Part shown: positions 27,161-36,626 of the stretch, piece after piece
Layout of the letters: the number at the start of each line of letters is the position of its first letter
How positions within the stretch are numbered: position 1 is the first letter of the stretch
Made by a program: the position numbers and the translations under genes
The notes under the pieces: generated by a model
The model's database searches: none
What the model was told of the DNA's origin: nothing
What the model saw: only the letters and a program-made list of their open reading frames with translations
Assembly: GCA_028279275.1 (NCBI GenBank)
Contig: JANQOB010000010.1
Coordinates: forward strand, 1 to 64,000
Origin: Gammaproteobacteria bacterium
GTDB lineage: Bacteria > Pseudomonadota > Gammaproteobacteria > UBA4575
DNA length: 64,000 nt
Reading direction: 5' to 3'

Positions 27161-28519
27161 ATGGAATTCCTCACTTATGTATTAGCTTTTATCGTTGCTG
27201 TAGGGATTATTGTTACAGTTCATGAGTTTGGTCATTATTGGGTAGCGAAAAAGTTGGGTGTAAAAGTTTTACGCTTCTCCGTTGGATTTGGAAAGCCACT
27301 TTTTACTAGATTATCAGGTCCAGATAAAACAGAGTATGTATTAGCAAGTATTCCTCTAGGTGGTTACGTGAAAATGCTAGATGAGCGAGAGGGTAATGTT
27401 GAAGAGCATGAGTTACCACGCGCTTTTAATCGCCAGAATGTTTGGAAGCGTTTTGCAATTGTATCTGCTGGACCTATTTTTAATTTTCTGTTTGCTGCTT
27501 TTGCATATTGGATGACATTTGTAACGGGTGTTGAAGGGGTTAAACCCACTGTTGGTGAGATCGAAGCTGAAAGTATTGCTTCAGCTGCTCAAATAGAACC
27601 CCAAGATACCTTTACACATATCGAAGATGTACCTGTGAAAACCTGGCAGCAGACTTCTATTCAAATGCTAAATAGTGCGTTAAAGAATGGCAACGTTAAT
27701 GCGAGATTAGAACGTCAAGATTCATCCCAAAAAATTATTGAATTGGATTTAACTGATACCAAACATTTGTTATCAGAAGGAAATTTATTAGAAAAAATAG
27801 GTATTACTCCATGGCGCTATCAATACCAAGCCATTTTTGGAGAATTAACTCCTGGCGTAGCAAAAGCTGCGGGTGTGCAGTATGGCGATAAAGTTTTAAG
27901 CGTAGACGAAGAACCAGTTTCTACCTGGGTTGAACTGGTGACATACATTCAAGCTCGTCCTGGTGTAGAAATTGATCTTAAATTACAAAGAGATGATGAA
28001 ATAATTAATTTGAAAATTATCCCTAAGGCTGAGCACCAAGATGGGGAAGTGGTAGGCCGAATTGGCGCATACCCTTATGTGGATGAAGAACAATTTGCCG
28101 CACAAAAAGTAGTGGTTCGTTACGGGCTTATTGAGTCTATTGGGAAAGGCTTAGTTAAAACCTGGGAAGTATCGATATTGACGATAAAATTACTCGGGAA
28201 GCTTATTGTAGGGGAGGCCTCATTAAAAAATATCAGTGGTCCAGTCACGATTGCCGAGTATGCAGGTGTATCAGCTGCTATTGGGTTTTCAGCATTTGTG
28301 GGTGCACTGGCGATAATTAGTATCAGTATAGGTATACTTAATTTATTGCCGATACCTGTACTGGATGGAGGGCACCTATTTTACTATTTAATAGAAATAA
28401 TCAAAGGGAGCCCTGTCTCAGAGAGATTTGAAGCTGCTGGGCAAAGAGTGGGTATTCTAATGTTAGCTGGGCTGATGGGTCTTGCTTTCTACAATGATAT
28501 TTACCGCTTGCTACAATAA
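27161..28519 (+). CDS. rseP: Site-2 zinc metalloprotease RseP
   Basis: 452 residues. The active-site helix carries VHEFGHYW (HExxH) near residue 22, two PDZ domains occupy roughly 115-310, and LLPIPVLDGGHLFYYL near the C-terminus supplies the third metal ligand. Four membrane segments are expected. In relatives it cleaves the anti-sigma factor RseA to release sigma-E and clears signal-peptide remnants. bamA, a typical sigma-E target, follows. Confidence 0.97.
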   Translation: MEFLTYVLAFIVAVGIIVTVHEFGHYWVAKKLGVKVLRFSVGFGKPLFTRLSGPDKTEYVLASIPLGGYVKMLDEREGNVEEHELPRAFNRQNVWKRFAIVSAGPIFNFLFAAFAYWMTFVTGVEGVKPTVGEIEAESIASAAQIEPQDTFTHIEDVPVKTWQQTSIQMLNSALKNGNVNARLERQDSSQKIIELDLTDTKHLLSEGNLLEKIGITPWRYQYQAIFGELTPGVAKAAGVQYGDKVLSVDEEPVSTWVELVTYIQARPGVEIDLKLQRDDEIINLKIIPKAEHQDGEVVGRIGAYPYVDEEQFAAQKVVVRYGLIESIGKGLVKTWEVSILTIKLLGKLIVGEASLKNISGPVTIAEYAGVSAAIGFSAFVGALAIISISIGILNLLPIPVLDGGHLFYYLIEIIKGSPVSERFEAAGQRVGILMLAGLMGLAFYNDIYRLLQ

Positions 28520-28545
28520 TTAAAATTAGAAATAAAAAATATAAC

Positions 28546-30834
28546 ATGGAGTCAAAGCTAACCAAGCAATTCCTGCTTGTTTGTATATTAATATTTTTCT
28601 CTTCTTCGCTTTTTGCTGAGACGTTTCGTTTGCAAGATATCCAAGTTGAAGGGCTCGAGCGAATAGAAGCCGGCACGGTATTTACTTATTTACCTGTAAA
28701 AGTGGGTGATGAGGTAGATGAAAACAATACGGCAAGGATAGCAAGAGAGCTTTATAAGTCAGGTTTTTTCGACGACATACAATTACGTCGTGAAGGAAAT
28801 ATATTAGTTGTTTCAGTTAAGGAAAAACCCGCAATAGCAAGCTTGAGTTTTGATGGCAATAAAATATTAGATGATGAACAACTTACAGAAATATTGACAA
28901 ATGTAGGTATTGCGAGTGGAAGAGTTTTTAATCGTTCGGTTCTTGAAAGGCTTGAGAATGAGCTAATTCAACAATATTTTGCTTTCGGGAAATACAGCGT
29001 CAGTATTGATACTCAAATAAAAGAATTAGAGCGAAATCGTGTCGATATAGGAATACAAATAGTTGAAGGTGATGCTGCAAAAATTAAGCAGGTTAAAGTT
29101 GTAGGTAATACAGTATTTGAGGAGGATGAACTTACTGAAGATTTTGAATCGGGCCTCAAACCTTGGTACAAGTTTTGGGGAACGCGCGATCGTTATGCAA
29201 AACAAAAATTACAAGGAGATATTGAATCACTTCGATCACAATATTTAAATGAAGGCTATTTAAAATTTGATGTAACTTCTACTCAAGTTTCTATCAGCCC
29301 TAATAAAGAAGATATTTTTATTACTATTAATATAGACGAAGGCGAGCAGTATACTATTGAGAGTATTGCGTTTGCAGGAAAGTATATTCTCTCAGAAGAT
29401 GAAATTAGATCGTTAGTGAATCTTGATGCAGGCGATGTTTTTTCTCGCGCAAGAATTGTAAATTCCAATGACAACATTACCCGCAAGCTTGGTGATTTAG
29501 GTTATGCATTTCCGAATATTAATGCCGTTCCAGAAATTAACGAAGAAGAGAAAAAAGTTGATTTAACTTTTTTTATTGATCCCGGGAAACGCGTATATGT
29601 TCGCAGAGTTAATTTTACTGGACATAAAACAACAAGGGATGAAGTATATAGGAGAGAGCTTAGACAGATGGAAGGAGGATGGTATTCGCAAACTAATGTA
29701 GAAGCATCGCGACGAAGAATAGAAAGACTTTCATATGTAGAGACTGCAGAAATTAACACTCGAAGAATTCCAGGTGTAGATGATTTTGTAGATATAGATA
29801 TAGATATAGTAGAACGATTGGCCGGCAGCTTTAATATCGGTGCTGGGCTTTCTGATAGTCAGGGAGCGGTAGTTACTACAAGTGTTAGCCAAGAAAATTT
29901 TCTTGGTAGTGGTAAAACCGTTTCATTTCGTATTAACACAAGTAAAGTAAATACAATTTATGATTTTAATTACACTGATCCATATTACACAATCGATGGT
30001 GTAAGTCGTGGTTTTGGAGCTTCTTTTGTTTCAACCGAGGCAAGTGAGGTAGATATATCTGATTTTGATTCTGATCAATATGCTGTGAGAGTAAATTATG
30101 GTATTCCATTAACTGAAAATGATCGAATTGGTGCTACTGCTCAATTGAGGCACACGGAAATTCGGAGAACGACCAATACACCTATTGAAGTATTAGATTT
30201 TCTCGATGATAACGGTGATGAATTTGATAATCTCACATTAATTACGAATTTTGTGCATGATACCCGCAACCGCAGTTTATTTCCTAATAAAGGCAACCGC
30301 CAAACGATCGCACTTGAGTTTTCAGTTCCCGGAAGTGATCTGGAGTTTTATAAATTAACATATGAAAATGCGTTTTTTTTCCCACTAGGAGATATATTTA
30401 CTCTGTCGTTGGGAAGTGAAATCGGTTATGGTGACCGCTACGGTAGTACAACCGATTTGCCTTTTTTTGAAAAATTCAGAGCTGGAGGCTTTGATTCTGT
30501 AAGAGGTTATGAGAGTAATAGCTTAGGTCCGCGAGATTCTTTCGATGATTCATTTGGAGGAAATTTTTCAACTACAGCGAGAGCACAAATTTTATTCCCA
30601 CCACCTTTTATAGAAAATAAGAATAGAGCGCGTTTGGCATTGTTTGTAGATGTTGGAAATGTATTTGAAGAGTATGATGATTTTGATACTAGTGAAATTC
30701 GTGGATCTTTTGGGCTTGGCTTAAGCTGGGTTACGGGTTTAGGAGGTATCAGTGCAGCACTTTCCTCACCATTCAATGACCAATCTGGAGATGATACTGA
30801 GGCATTTCAGTTTAATTTAGGGACGAGCTTTTAG
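28546..30834 (+). CDS. bamA: Outer membrane protein assembly factor BamA
   Basis: 762 residues. A signal peptide (1-~24, ending SSSLFAET) is followed by five POTRA domains (about 25-420, beginning FRLQDIQVEGLERI) and an Omp85 beta-barrel (about 420-762) with FRAGGFDSVRGYESNSLGPRD and a C-terminal Phe (FNLGTSF). It inserts beta-barrel proteins into the outer membrane. The chaperone gene skp follows 13 bases later. Confidence 0.98.
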   Translation: MESKLTKQFLLVCILIFFSSSLFAETFRLQDIQVEGLERIEAGTVFTYLPVKVGDEVDENNTARIARELYKSGFFDDIQLRREGNILVVSVKEKPAIASLSFDGNKILDDEQLTEILTNVGIASGRVFNRSVLERLENELIQQYFAFGKYSVSIDTQIKELERNRVDIGIQIVEGDAAKIKQVKVVGNTVFEEDELTEDFESGLKPWYKFWGTRDRYAKQKLQGDIESLRSQYLNEGYLKFDVTSTQVSISPNKEDIFITINIDEGEQYTIESIAFAGKYILSEDEIRSLVNLDAGDVFSRARIVNSNDNITRKLGDLGYAFPNINAVPEINEEEKKVDLTFFIDPGKRVYVRRVNFTGHKTTRDEVYRRELRQMEGGWYSQTNVEASRRRIERLSYVETAEINTRRIPGVDDFVDIDIDIVERLAGSFNIGAGLSDSQGAVVTTSVSQENFLGSGKTVSFRINTSKVNTIYDFNYTDPYYTIDGVSRGFGASFVSTEASEVDISDFDSDQYAVRVNYGIPLTENDRIGATAQLRHTEIRRTTNTPIEVLDFLDDNGDEFDNLTLITNFVHDTRNRSLFPNKGNRQTIALEFSVPGSDLEFYKLTYENAFFFPLGDIFTLSLGSEIGYGDRYGSTTDLPFFEKFRAGGFDSVRGYESNSLGPRDSFDDSFGGNFSTTARAQILFPPPFIENKNRARLALFVDVGNVFEEYDDFDTSEIRGSFGLGLSWVTGLGGISAALSSPFNDQSGDDTEAFQFNLGTSF

Positions 30835-30847
30835 TTTAGGAGTAACA

Positions 30848-31357
30848 GTGACAATGATTAATTTAATATCAAGGATCATAGCAGTTGTACTGCTTTTGTT
30901 GCCTTCGTTAGTTTTGGCAGAAACTAAGATTGCTTTCGTCAATATGGTGGAACTAATGGAAAAATCGCCTCAAGCAGAGTTAGCACGTAAAGGTTTAGAA
31001 GAAGAATTTTCAGGCAGAGATAAAAAGTTAACTGCAGCGCGTGATGAGGTTTTAAAGCTTGAAGAGACCCTAAAAAATGATGGGCCTATCATGAGTGACG
31101 CTAAGCGTTCGGAGCTTGAAAAGAAAATTTTAAATAGCAAGCGCGAGTACAATCGACAGCAAGACGAGTTAAGAGAAGATTTTAATATTCGAAGGAATGA
31201 AGAGCTGGGTAAATTGCAGAAAAAAGTTCATGAAATAATCATTATAGTTGCAAAAGCTGAAAGCTATGATCTTGTAGTTACTCAACCGGTGCTATATGCC
31301 AGTGAGCGAATTGATTTAACTGCACGTGTTTTAGAAGAAATGAAAAAGCCTCAATAA
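30848..31357 (+). CDS. skp: Periplasmic chaperone Skp (OmpH family)
   Basis: 169 residues from GTG 30848; an ATG two codons later is an equally plausible start. Signal peptide about 1-25 (ending LVLAET), then KIAFVNMVELMEKSPQAE and a long charged coiled coil, the tentacle region of Skp. It holds unfolded outer-membrane proteins in the periplasm. Normally lpxD comes next, but here fabZ starts 26 bases after the stop. Confidence 0.93.
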   Translation: MTMINLISRIIAVVLLLLPSLVLAETKIAFVNMVELMEKSPQAELARKGLEEEFSGRDKKLTAARDEVLKLEETLKNDGPIMSDAKRSELEKKILNSKREYNRQQDELREDFNIRRNEELGKLQKKVHEIIIIVAKAESYDLVVTQPVLYASERIDLTARVLEEMKKPQ

Positions 31358-31383
31358 CCATATAAGCGAGTAGTTTAATTATT

Positions 31384-31836
31384 ATGGTCGAGATGAGCAT
31401 TCATGATATTTTAAAATATCTTCCTCACCGTTACCCATTTCTTTTGGTTGATCGTGTTTTAGAATGCGATATTGGCAAGTCTATTTTAGCTATTAAAAAT
31501 GTCAGTTTTAATGAGCCTTTTTTTCAAGGGCATTTCCCTGCTGCGCCGGTAATGCCAGGAGTGCTTATACTCGAAGCACTCGCTCAGGCTTCGGGATTAT
31601 TAGCTTTAAGTAATCCTGAATGGCGTCCTGATGATGAGAGCTTGTATTTATTTGTTGGAATTGATAAGGCTCGGTTCAAACGACAAGTAGGTCCTGGTGA
31701 TCAGCTAACGCTTGATGTGCGATTAAAAAGACATAAAAGAGGCTATGGTGTGTTTGAGGCGGTAGCATTGGTTGGGGATGAAGTTGCAGCCAGCGCTGAA
31801 TTAATGTGTGTATTCAAAGAAGTTGAAACCAGTTAA
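31384..31836 (+). CDS. fabZ: 3-hydroxyacyl-ACP dehydratase FabZ
   Basis: 150 residues of the hot-dog fold. The active-site His is in [15 protein letters not shown] and the Glu in LEALAQASG. It dehydrates 3-hydroxyacyl-ACP in fatty acid synthesis and competes with LpxA for hydroxyacyl-ACP. It is directly upstream of lpxA as usual, but the expected lpxD upstream is absent. Confidence 0.97.
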   Translation: MVEMSIHDILKYLPHRYPFLLVDRVLECDIGKSILAIKNVSFNEPFFQGHFPAAPVMPGVLILEALAQASGLLALSNPEWRPDDESLYLFVGIDKARFKRQVGPGDQLTLDVRLKRHKRGYGVFEAVALVGDEVAASAELMCVFKEVETS

Positions 31837-31845
31837 TTCAAATAT

Positions 31846-32652
31846 ATGCAGAATATTTCAGAGAAGATGGACGAATTTACTGGTATTCATCCCACGGCAA
31901 TTATTGATCCGCGAGCTGAGATCGATTCAAGTGTTTCCATTGGTGCATATAGCATTGTTGGGGCACAGGTAAAAATTGCAAGAAACACGATAGTTGGTCC
32001 TCATGTAGTTTTAAGTGGTCCAACCACCATTGGTGAAAATAATCGCATATTTCAATTTTCCTCAATTGGTGAGATTCCGCAGGATAAAAAATATCATGGT
32101 GAAAATAGTGAACTGATTATTGGTGAAGGTAACACTATTCGGGAATATGTAACGATTAATCGTGGTACTGAAGAAGATCAGGGGTTTACCAGAGTTGGTG
32201 ATCGTAATTGGATTATGGCGTACGTGCATATTGCACATGATTGCAATGTTAACAATGATATTACTTTTGCAAATGGAGCAACTTTGGCAGGTCATGTAAC
32301 CGTAGAAGACTTTGCAATTCTTGGTGGTTTTACTCTAGTCCACCAGTTTTGTCATATTGGTGAACATTCTTTTTGCGCGATGGGAACCGCATTAAATCGT
32401 GATTTACCACCTTATGTCATGGCCTCTGGTAATTATGCAACCTCACATGGATTAAATAAAGAAGGTCTAAAACGCCGAGGATTTTCTGAAGAATGCATAC
32501 AAGCTCTACATAAATCCTACAAGTTATTAGTTCGTAACAAACATTCGAGAAATGAGAGTAAAGCTGAAGTAGACAAACTTGCGGCTGATTTTCCAGAAGT
32601 TAAAAAGTTTATGAATTTTATTGCATCAAGTAAACGAGGAATTGTGCAATAA
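31846..32652 (+). CDS. lpxA: UDP-sugar O/N-acyltransferase LpxA
   Basis: 268 residues. A left-handed beta helix of hexapeptide repeats runs from about 14 to 190, followed by a helical C-terminal domain (GLKRRGFSEECIQALHKSYK). Catalytic His131 (E. coli His125) and His128 are in YVHIAHDCN. At the hydrocarbon-ruler position (E. coli Gly173) this protein has Met179, as in LpxA enzymes that prefer C10 chains. Codon 8 is an alternative ATG (31867) closer to the E. coli N-terminus. It converges on lpxB with four bases between the stops. Confidence 0.95.
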   Translation: MQNISEKMDEFTGIHPTAIIDPRAEIDSSVSIGAYSIVGAQVKIARNTIVGPHVVLSGPTTIGENNRIFQFSSIGEIPQDKKYHGENSELIIGEGNTIREYVTINRGTEEDQGFTRVGDRNWIMAYVHIAHDCNVNNDITFANGATLAGHVTVEDFAILGGFTLVHQFCHIGEHSFCAMGTALNRDLPPYVMASGNYATSHGLNKEGLKRRGFSEECIQALHKSYKLLVRNKHSRNESKAEVDKLAADFPEVKKFMNFIASSKRGIVQ

Positions 32653-32656
32653 AAAA

Positions 32657-33817
32657 TTATCTGCTTGAAATTAAATCTGCGGCAATATGAGCAGTAGAGC
32701 TAGAGCCGTCTTTTTTGCCAAGTAAGTCTTTAATTGCTGCCATATTTTTTTTCATTTCTTCAGCATAGTTTTTATCAGATAATAATTTCTGCAATTCACC
32801 AGCGATATTTTCTCCTGTTGCATTATCTTGAATGAATTCGCGCGATATCTCTTTATTTGCAATAACGTTTGCTATTCCCGCATAGGTAAATTTTACAATC
32901 TTTTTGAAAATTATATATGTCATCGAAGAAATCTTGTAAACAATTAACATCGGAACTTGCAACAGTGTTATTTGAAGAGTGACCGTGCCGGATGCAGCAG
33001 CAATGGCATCACAGGCATTGATAACATTATATATATCATCATTTGTTGTCATTACTTCTACATTTGTTTCAGAAATATAACTAATGACTAAATCTTTAGA
33101 TAAAGTAGAAGCAATTGGAGTTATAAATTGCACATCACTTCTGTCTTGCAGTAAGATTTTTGCAGCATCCAAAAGCACTGGGTAATTATATTCTATTTCG
33201 CTTGAGCGACTGCCTGGGAAAAGACCTACTAGCTTTTTGTTTGCGTCAAGTCCTAGAGCCTTAATGAATTGTGTTTTGTCTATGTTAGCTTTTGCATGTT
33301 TGATTAGTGGGTGTCCCACATATTCCACTGGAACATTCGCATCACGGTAGAATTTTTCTTCGAATGGAAACACAACGGCCATCATGTCTACATTTTTTTT
33401 AATTTCTTTAATTCGTCTTTTACGCCAAGCCCAAATCTGAGGGCTGATATAGTAAAGAACTTTTACTCCTGCCTGTTTCGCAGTTTTAGCTAGCGGCAGA
33501 TTAAAATCTGGTGAATCAATTAAAATTAACAGATCAGGTTGCTGTTCTTTTATGGTATTTCTAGTCTTGTTTAATATTTTTTTCAATCTTGGATAGTGTT
33601 TTAGCACTTCAGCTAATCCAACTACTGAGAGTTCTGAGACATCGGTATATATATCTACACCAGACTCTTTCATATTTTTACCACCTATTCCATAGCACTT
33701 AATACTTGGAATTAATTTTTTTACCTCATCTATTACATGTGCACCATGTAGGTCGCCCGAAGCTTCGCCTGCAACTATCATCAATGTTGGAGAAACATTT
33801 CCTTTATATTGAGACAT
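32657..33817 (-). CDS. lpxB: Lipid-A-disaccharide synthase
   Basis: 386 residues of the GT-B fold family 19. MIVAGEASGDLHGAHVIDEV near the start and the later LFPGSRSSEI segment are family signatures. It joins UDP-diacyl-glucosamine to lipid X to form the lipid A disaccharide. In most relatives lpxB follows lpxA on the same strand; here it is inverted and is the last gene of a minus-strand block with the GnnB-like and GnnA-like genes, 7 bases after the former. Confidence 0.96.
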   Translation of the reverse strand: MSQYKGNVSPTLMIVAGEASGDLHGAHVIDEVKKLIPSIKCYGIGGKNMKESGVDIYTDVSELSVVGLAEVLKHYPRLKKILNKTRNTIKEQQPDLLILIDSPDFNLPLAKTAKQAGVKVLYYISPQIWAWRKRRIKEIKKNVDMMAVVFPFEEKFYRDANVPVEYVGHPLIKHAKANIDKTQFIKALGLDANKKLVGLFPGSRSSEIEYNYPVLLDAAKILLQDRSDVQFITPIASTLSKDLVISYISETNVEVMTTNDDIYNVINACDAIAAASGTVTLQITLLQVPMLIVYKISSMTYIIFKKIVKFTYAGIANVIANKEISREFIQDNATGENIAGELQKLLSDKNYAEEMKKNMAAIKDLLGKKDGSSSTAHIAADLISSR

Positions 33818-33824
33818 ATCTCGA

Positions 33825-34913
33825 TTATAAATGTTTTATTGAGTCAACTACTTGTTCGATTTGCTCATCAGACATCTCAGGAAACATTGGCAATGACAAA
33901 CACTGTGAACAAATTTCTTGGGTGTTTGATAAATTCCCAGATCGTGAAACAGAAGAGAAAGCAGGTTGCTCTGATAAAGGCATAGGGTAAAAAATCGCAT
34001 GACCAATATTCTCAGAAGCCAATTTTTTAGATATTTTATTTCTTGTCTTGCTTAAGATGGTGAATTGATGGAAAACATGCGAAAGGTCTTCATTGAAACT
34101 AGGGGTTTGAATAGTAGAGCTATTTAATAATTGGCTATATTTTTTTGCCACAGCAATACGATTAAGATTGAAATCATCGATGTTTCTTAATTTGATTCTT
34201 AATATTGCTGCTTGAATTTCATCAAGTCTGCTGTTCCAACCAATTATTTCATGTTGATTGCGTACTTTACTTCCATGAAGTTTCAAGAGCATAAACTGTT
34301 CTGCAATTTCATCTGAATTAGTAGTAAACAAACCACCGTCACCATAGCATCCTAAGTTCTTACTCGGGAAAAAACTAAAACAACCAGCATCACCAAAAGT
34401 GCCAGTCTTTTGTGTACCAATACGTGCTCCAAATGATTGAGCACAGTCTTCAATTATTTTGAGTTTGTAATTACTAGCAACTTGGCTAATTGTCTGCATA
34501 TCTGAAACTTGTCCAAAAATATGTACAGGTAAAATTGCTTTAGTTTTACTGGTAATTGCAGCATCAATTGTTTCAGCTGTCATATTGAATGTAACCGGAT
34601 CAATGTCTACAAAAACTGGTGTGGCTCCTGTATGGCATATAGCTTCCACCGTGGCGGCATAAGTGAAGGATGTGGTAATAACTTCATCACCCATACCAAT
34701 ATCACAGGCACGAAGTCCTAGATGTAAAGCATCCGTGCCAGAATTACATGAAATTGCATGTTTAACACCTAAGTAGTTTGCCGCTTCAATTTCAAATTGT
34801 TTGACGTTAGGGCCCATTATAAAAGTTGTACTTTGAAGTACATCTGCAACGGCAGCATCAATTTCACTTTTTAACATTGCATATTGCAATTTTAAATCTA
34901 GCATTGGGATCAT
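33825..34913 (-). CDS. gnnB: DegT/DnrJ/EryC1 aminotransferase, probable GnnB
   Basis: 362 residues, PLP-dependent sugar aminotransferase family: NSGTDALHLGLRA, the nucleotide-sugar-binding IEDCAQSFGA, and the Schiff-base Lys185 in SFFPSKNLGCYGDGG. The substrate is not readable from these motifs. The GnnB assignment is from context: it sits between lpxB and a Gfo/Idh oxidoreductase in one minus-strand run. GnnA oxidises UDP-GlcNAc at C3 and GnnB aminates it to UDP-GlcNAc3N, the precursor of amide-linked lipid A in Acidithiobacillus. A role in other surface-sugar synthesis remains possible. Confidence 0.78.
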   Translation of the reverse strand: MIPMLDLKLQYAMLKSEIDAAVADVLQSTTFIMGPNVKQFEIEAANYLGVKHAISCNSGTDALHLGLRACDIGMGDEVITTSFTYAATVEAICHTGATPVFVDIDPVTFNMTAETIDAAITSKTKAILPVHIFGQVSDMQTISQVASNYKLKIIEDCAQSFGARIGTQKTGTFGDAGCFSFFPSKNLGCYGDGGLFTTNSDEIAEQFMLLKLHGSKVRNQHEIIGWNSRLDEIQAAILRIKLRNIDDFNLNRIAVAKKYSQLLNSSTIQTPSFNEDLSHVFHQFTILSKTRNKISKKLASENIGHAIFYPMPLSEQPAFSSVSRSGNLSNTQEICSQCLSLPMFPEMSDEQIEQVVDSIKHL

Positions 34914-34957
34914 AGTTAAGACCTTGGATAAGGTTAGAGTTGGAGTATGTAGGTAAT

Positions 34958-35890
34958 TTAGCTTAATAGCTCACTTATTTTAATAGCGGTTTGTAATGCT
35001 CGCTTGGCATCTTGTCCGGTTACTTTTGGCATAGTCTGATTTTGAATGCAATCTAAAAAATGTTCTATTTCGGTCTTTAACGCATCAGCATCATCAAAAT
35101 TATTTTTATCAATGTCAATATTAGGGACTCCAGGATACATTTCACCATTCCCTTTACGGTAGGTAGCGAGTTCACGATTTTGAAAATCGACAGATAAATA
35201 GGCATCGTGTTGAAAAATTCGCATCTTACGATCTGTTTTATTACTGACTCGGCTGGCTGTTACATTTGCGACGCATCCGTTTTTGAACACAATACGTGCA
35301 TTAGCAATATCGATATCATTTGAAAGAACAGATGTTCCACTTGCGTCTATTTTTTCAACTTCGGAATCAACAATATCTAAAATTATATCGATATCATGAA
35401 TCATCAAATCAAGAACCACGCTTACCTCTGTACCACGGGGATTGTATGGCGCAAGGCGATGAGATTCTATAAATCGAACTTCAGAAAGTTCTTTTTCAAT
35501 TGCGAGAATGGCAGGGTTAAATCGTTCAAGGTGACCTACTTGTAGAATGGAATTATTTTTTTTTGCTAGCGCTATGAGTTGCTCGGCTTGTTTTACATTG
35601 GTGGTAATGGGTTTTTCAACTAAAACGTGAGTTTGATGATTTAAAAAGTCAGCGGCAATTTCATAATGGAGGTCAGTTGGAACCACAATACTTACTGCAT
35701 CGACATTACCGAGTAATTTATGGTAATCAGTCAAAGCCTCGCAGCCAGTTTCTCGTGCGACTTTTTCTGCATTGTTGAATTCTTTATCAACTACAGCAAG
35801 TAACTTGCTGTTTTTCAGTCCTGAATACTTTTGCGCATGAAATTTGCCTAAATATCCAACACCGATGACGGCGGTTCGTATCTCTGACAC
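34958..35890 (-). CDS. gnnA: Gfo/Idh/MocA oxidoreductase, probable GnnA
   Basis: 310 residues. An N-terminal Rossmann domain (AVIGVGYLGKFHAQKY) and the family EKP motif (HVLVEKPITT) identify an NAD-dependent sugar dehydrogenase; the C-terminal domain contains LDLMIHDIDIILDI. With the adjacent aminotransferase and lpxB downstream, it most likely oxidises UDP-GlcNAc to the 3-keto sugar. It is the first gene of the minus-strand block and reads away from rnhB across a 117-base gap that should hold both promoters. Confidence 0.78.
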   Translation of the reverse strand: MSEIRTAVIGVGYLGKFHAQKYSGLKNSKLLAVVDKEFNNAEKVARETGCEALTDYHKLLGNVDAVSIVVPTDLHYEIAADFLNHQTHVLVEKPITTNVKQAEQLIALAKKNNSILQVGHLERFNPAILAIEKELSEVRFIESHRLAPYNPRGTEVSVVLDLMIHDIDIILDIVDSEVEKIDASGTSVLSNDIDIANARIVFKNGCVANVTASRVSNKTDRKMRIFQHDAYLSVDFQNRELATYRKGNGEMYPGVPNIDIDKNNFDDADALKTEIEHFLDCIQNQTMPKVTGQDAKRALQTAIKISELLS

Positions 35891-36007
35891 TGGTTTTATA
35901 GGTATCCTTTTAATATGCTACAAAGTATACGAACTTTAAGTACCAAGGCCTAACATTCATCCCGTTCAATAGCTCAATATTTAGCCAGTTTTGTTTTACG
36001 AAAATTA

Positions 36008-36601
36008 ATGTCAGTACAGAGTCTTGCATCAGAACATATTGCAGGTATCGATGAAGCGGGACGTGGTCCGCTCGCGGGTCCTGTAGTGGCAGCATGTGTG
36101 ATATTGGAACCAAATAATCCTATTACTGACTTGGCAGATTCTAAAAGACTGAGTGTCAAGAAAAGAGAAGCTCTCTACGATGATATTAAATTAAACGCAC
36201 ATGCGTGGGGGTTGGGATATGCTACTGCGGGCGAGATAGATAAAATCAATATTCATCAAGCAACACTGCTGGCAATGTATCGTGCATATTTTTCTATGCA
36301 GACTAAAGCTAAACATGTTTATATAGATGGACTACATTGTCCCAAGTTACCTGTTCCATGCACTGCCATTGTTAAAGGTGATCAACGGGTAGCACAAATT
36401 AGTGCAGCTTCTATACTTGCAAAGGTAACGCGTGATCGAGAAATGGAAAATTATCATGAAGATTTGCCTCAATATGGTTTCAATCAACACAAAGGTTATC
36501 CAACTGCTCAGCATATTGCTGCCTTGAAAGAATATGGTCCTTGTAAATTACATCGTAAAAGTTATAAACCAGTAAAAGATGTTCTCAGTATTACCAATTA
36601 A
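36008..36601 (+). CDS. rnhB: Ribonuclease HII
   Basis: 197 residues. The active site is recognisable: AGIDEAGRGPLAGPVVAA with its Asp-Glu pair, the central YIDGL Asp, and QISAASILAKVTRD. It removes single ribonucleotides and RNA from RNA:DNA hybrids. It precedes dnaE, the common order, but the usual upstream partner lpxB is inverted here. Confidence 0.97.
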   Translation: MSVQSLASEHIAGIDEAGRGPLAGPVVAACVILEPNNPITDLADSKRLSVKKREALYDDIKLNAHAWGLGYATAGEIDKINIHQATLLAMYRAYFSMQTKAKHVYIDGLHCPKLPVPCTAIVKGDQRVAQISAASILAKVTRDREMENYHEDLPQYGFNQHKGYPTAQHIAALKEYGPCKLHRKSYKPVKDVLSITN

Positions 36602-36626
36602 TTATTAAAGTTTCTTAATTTCTATA

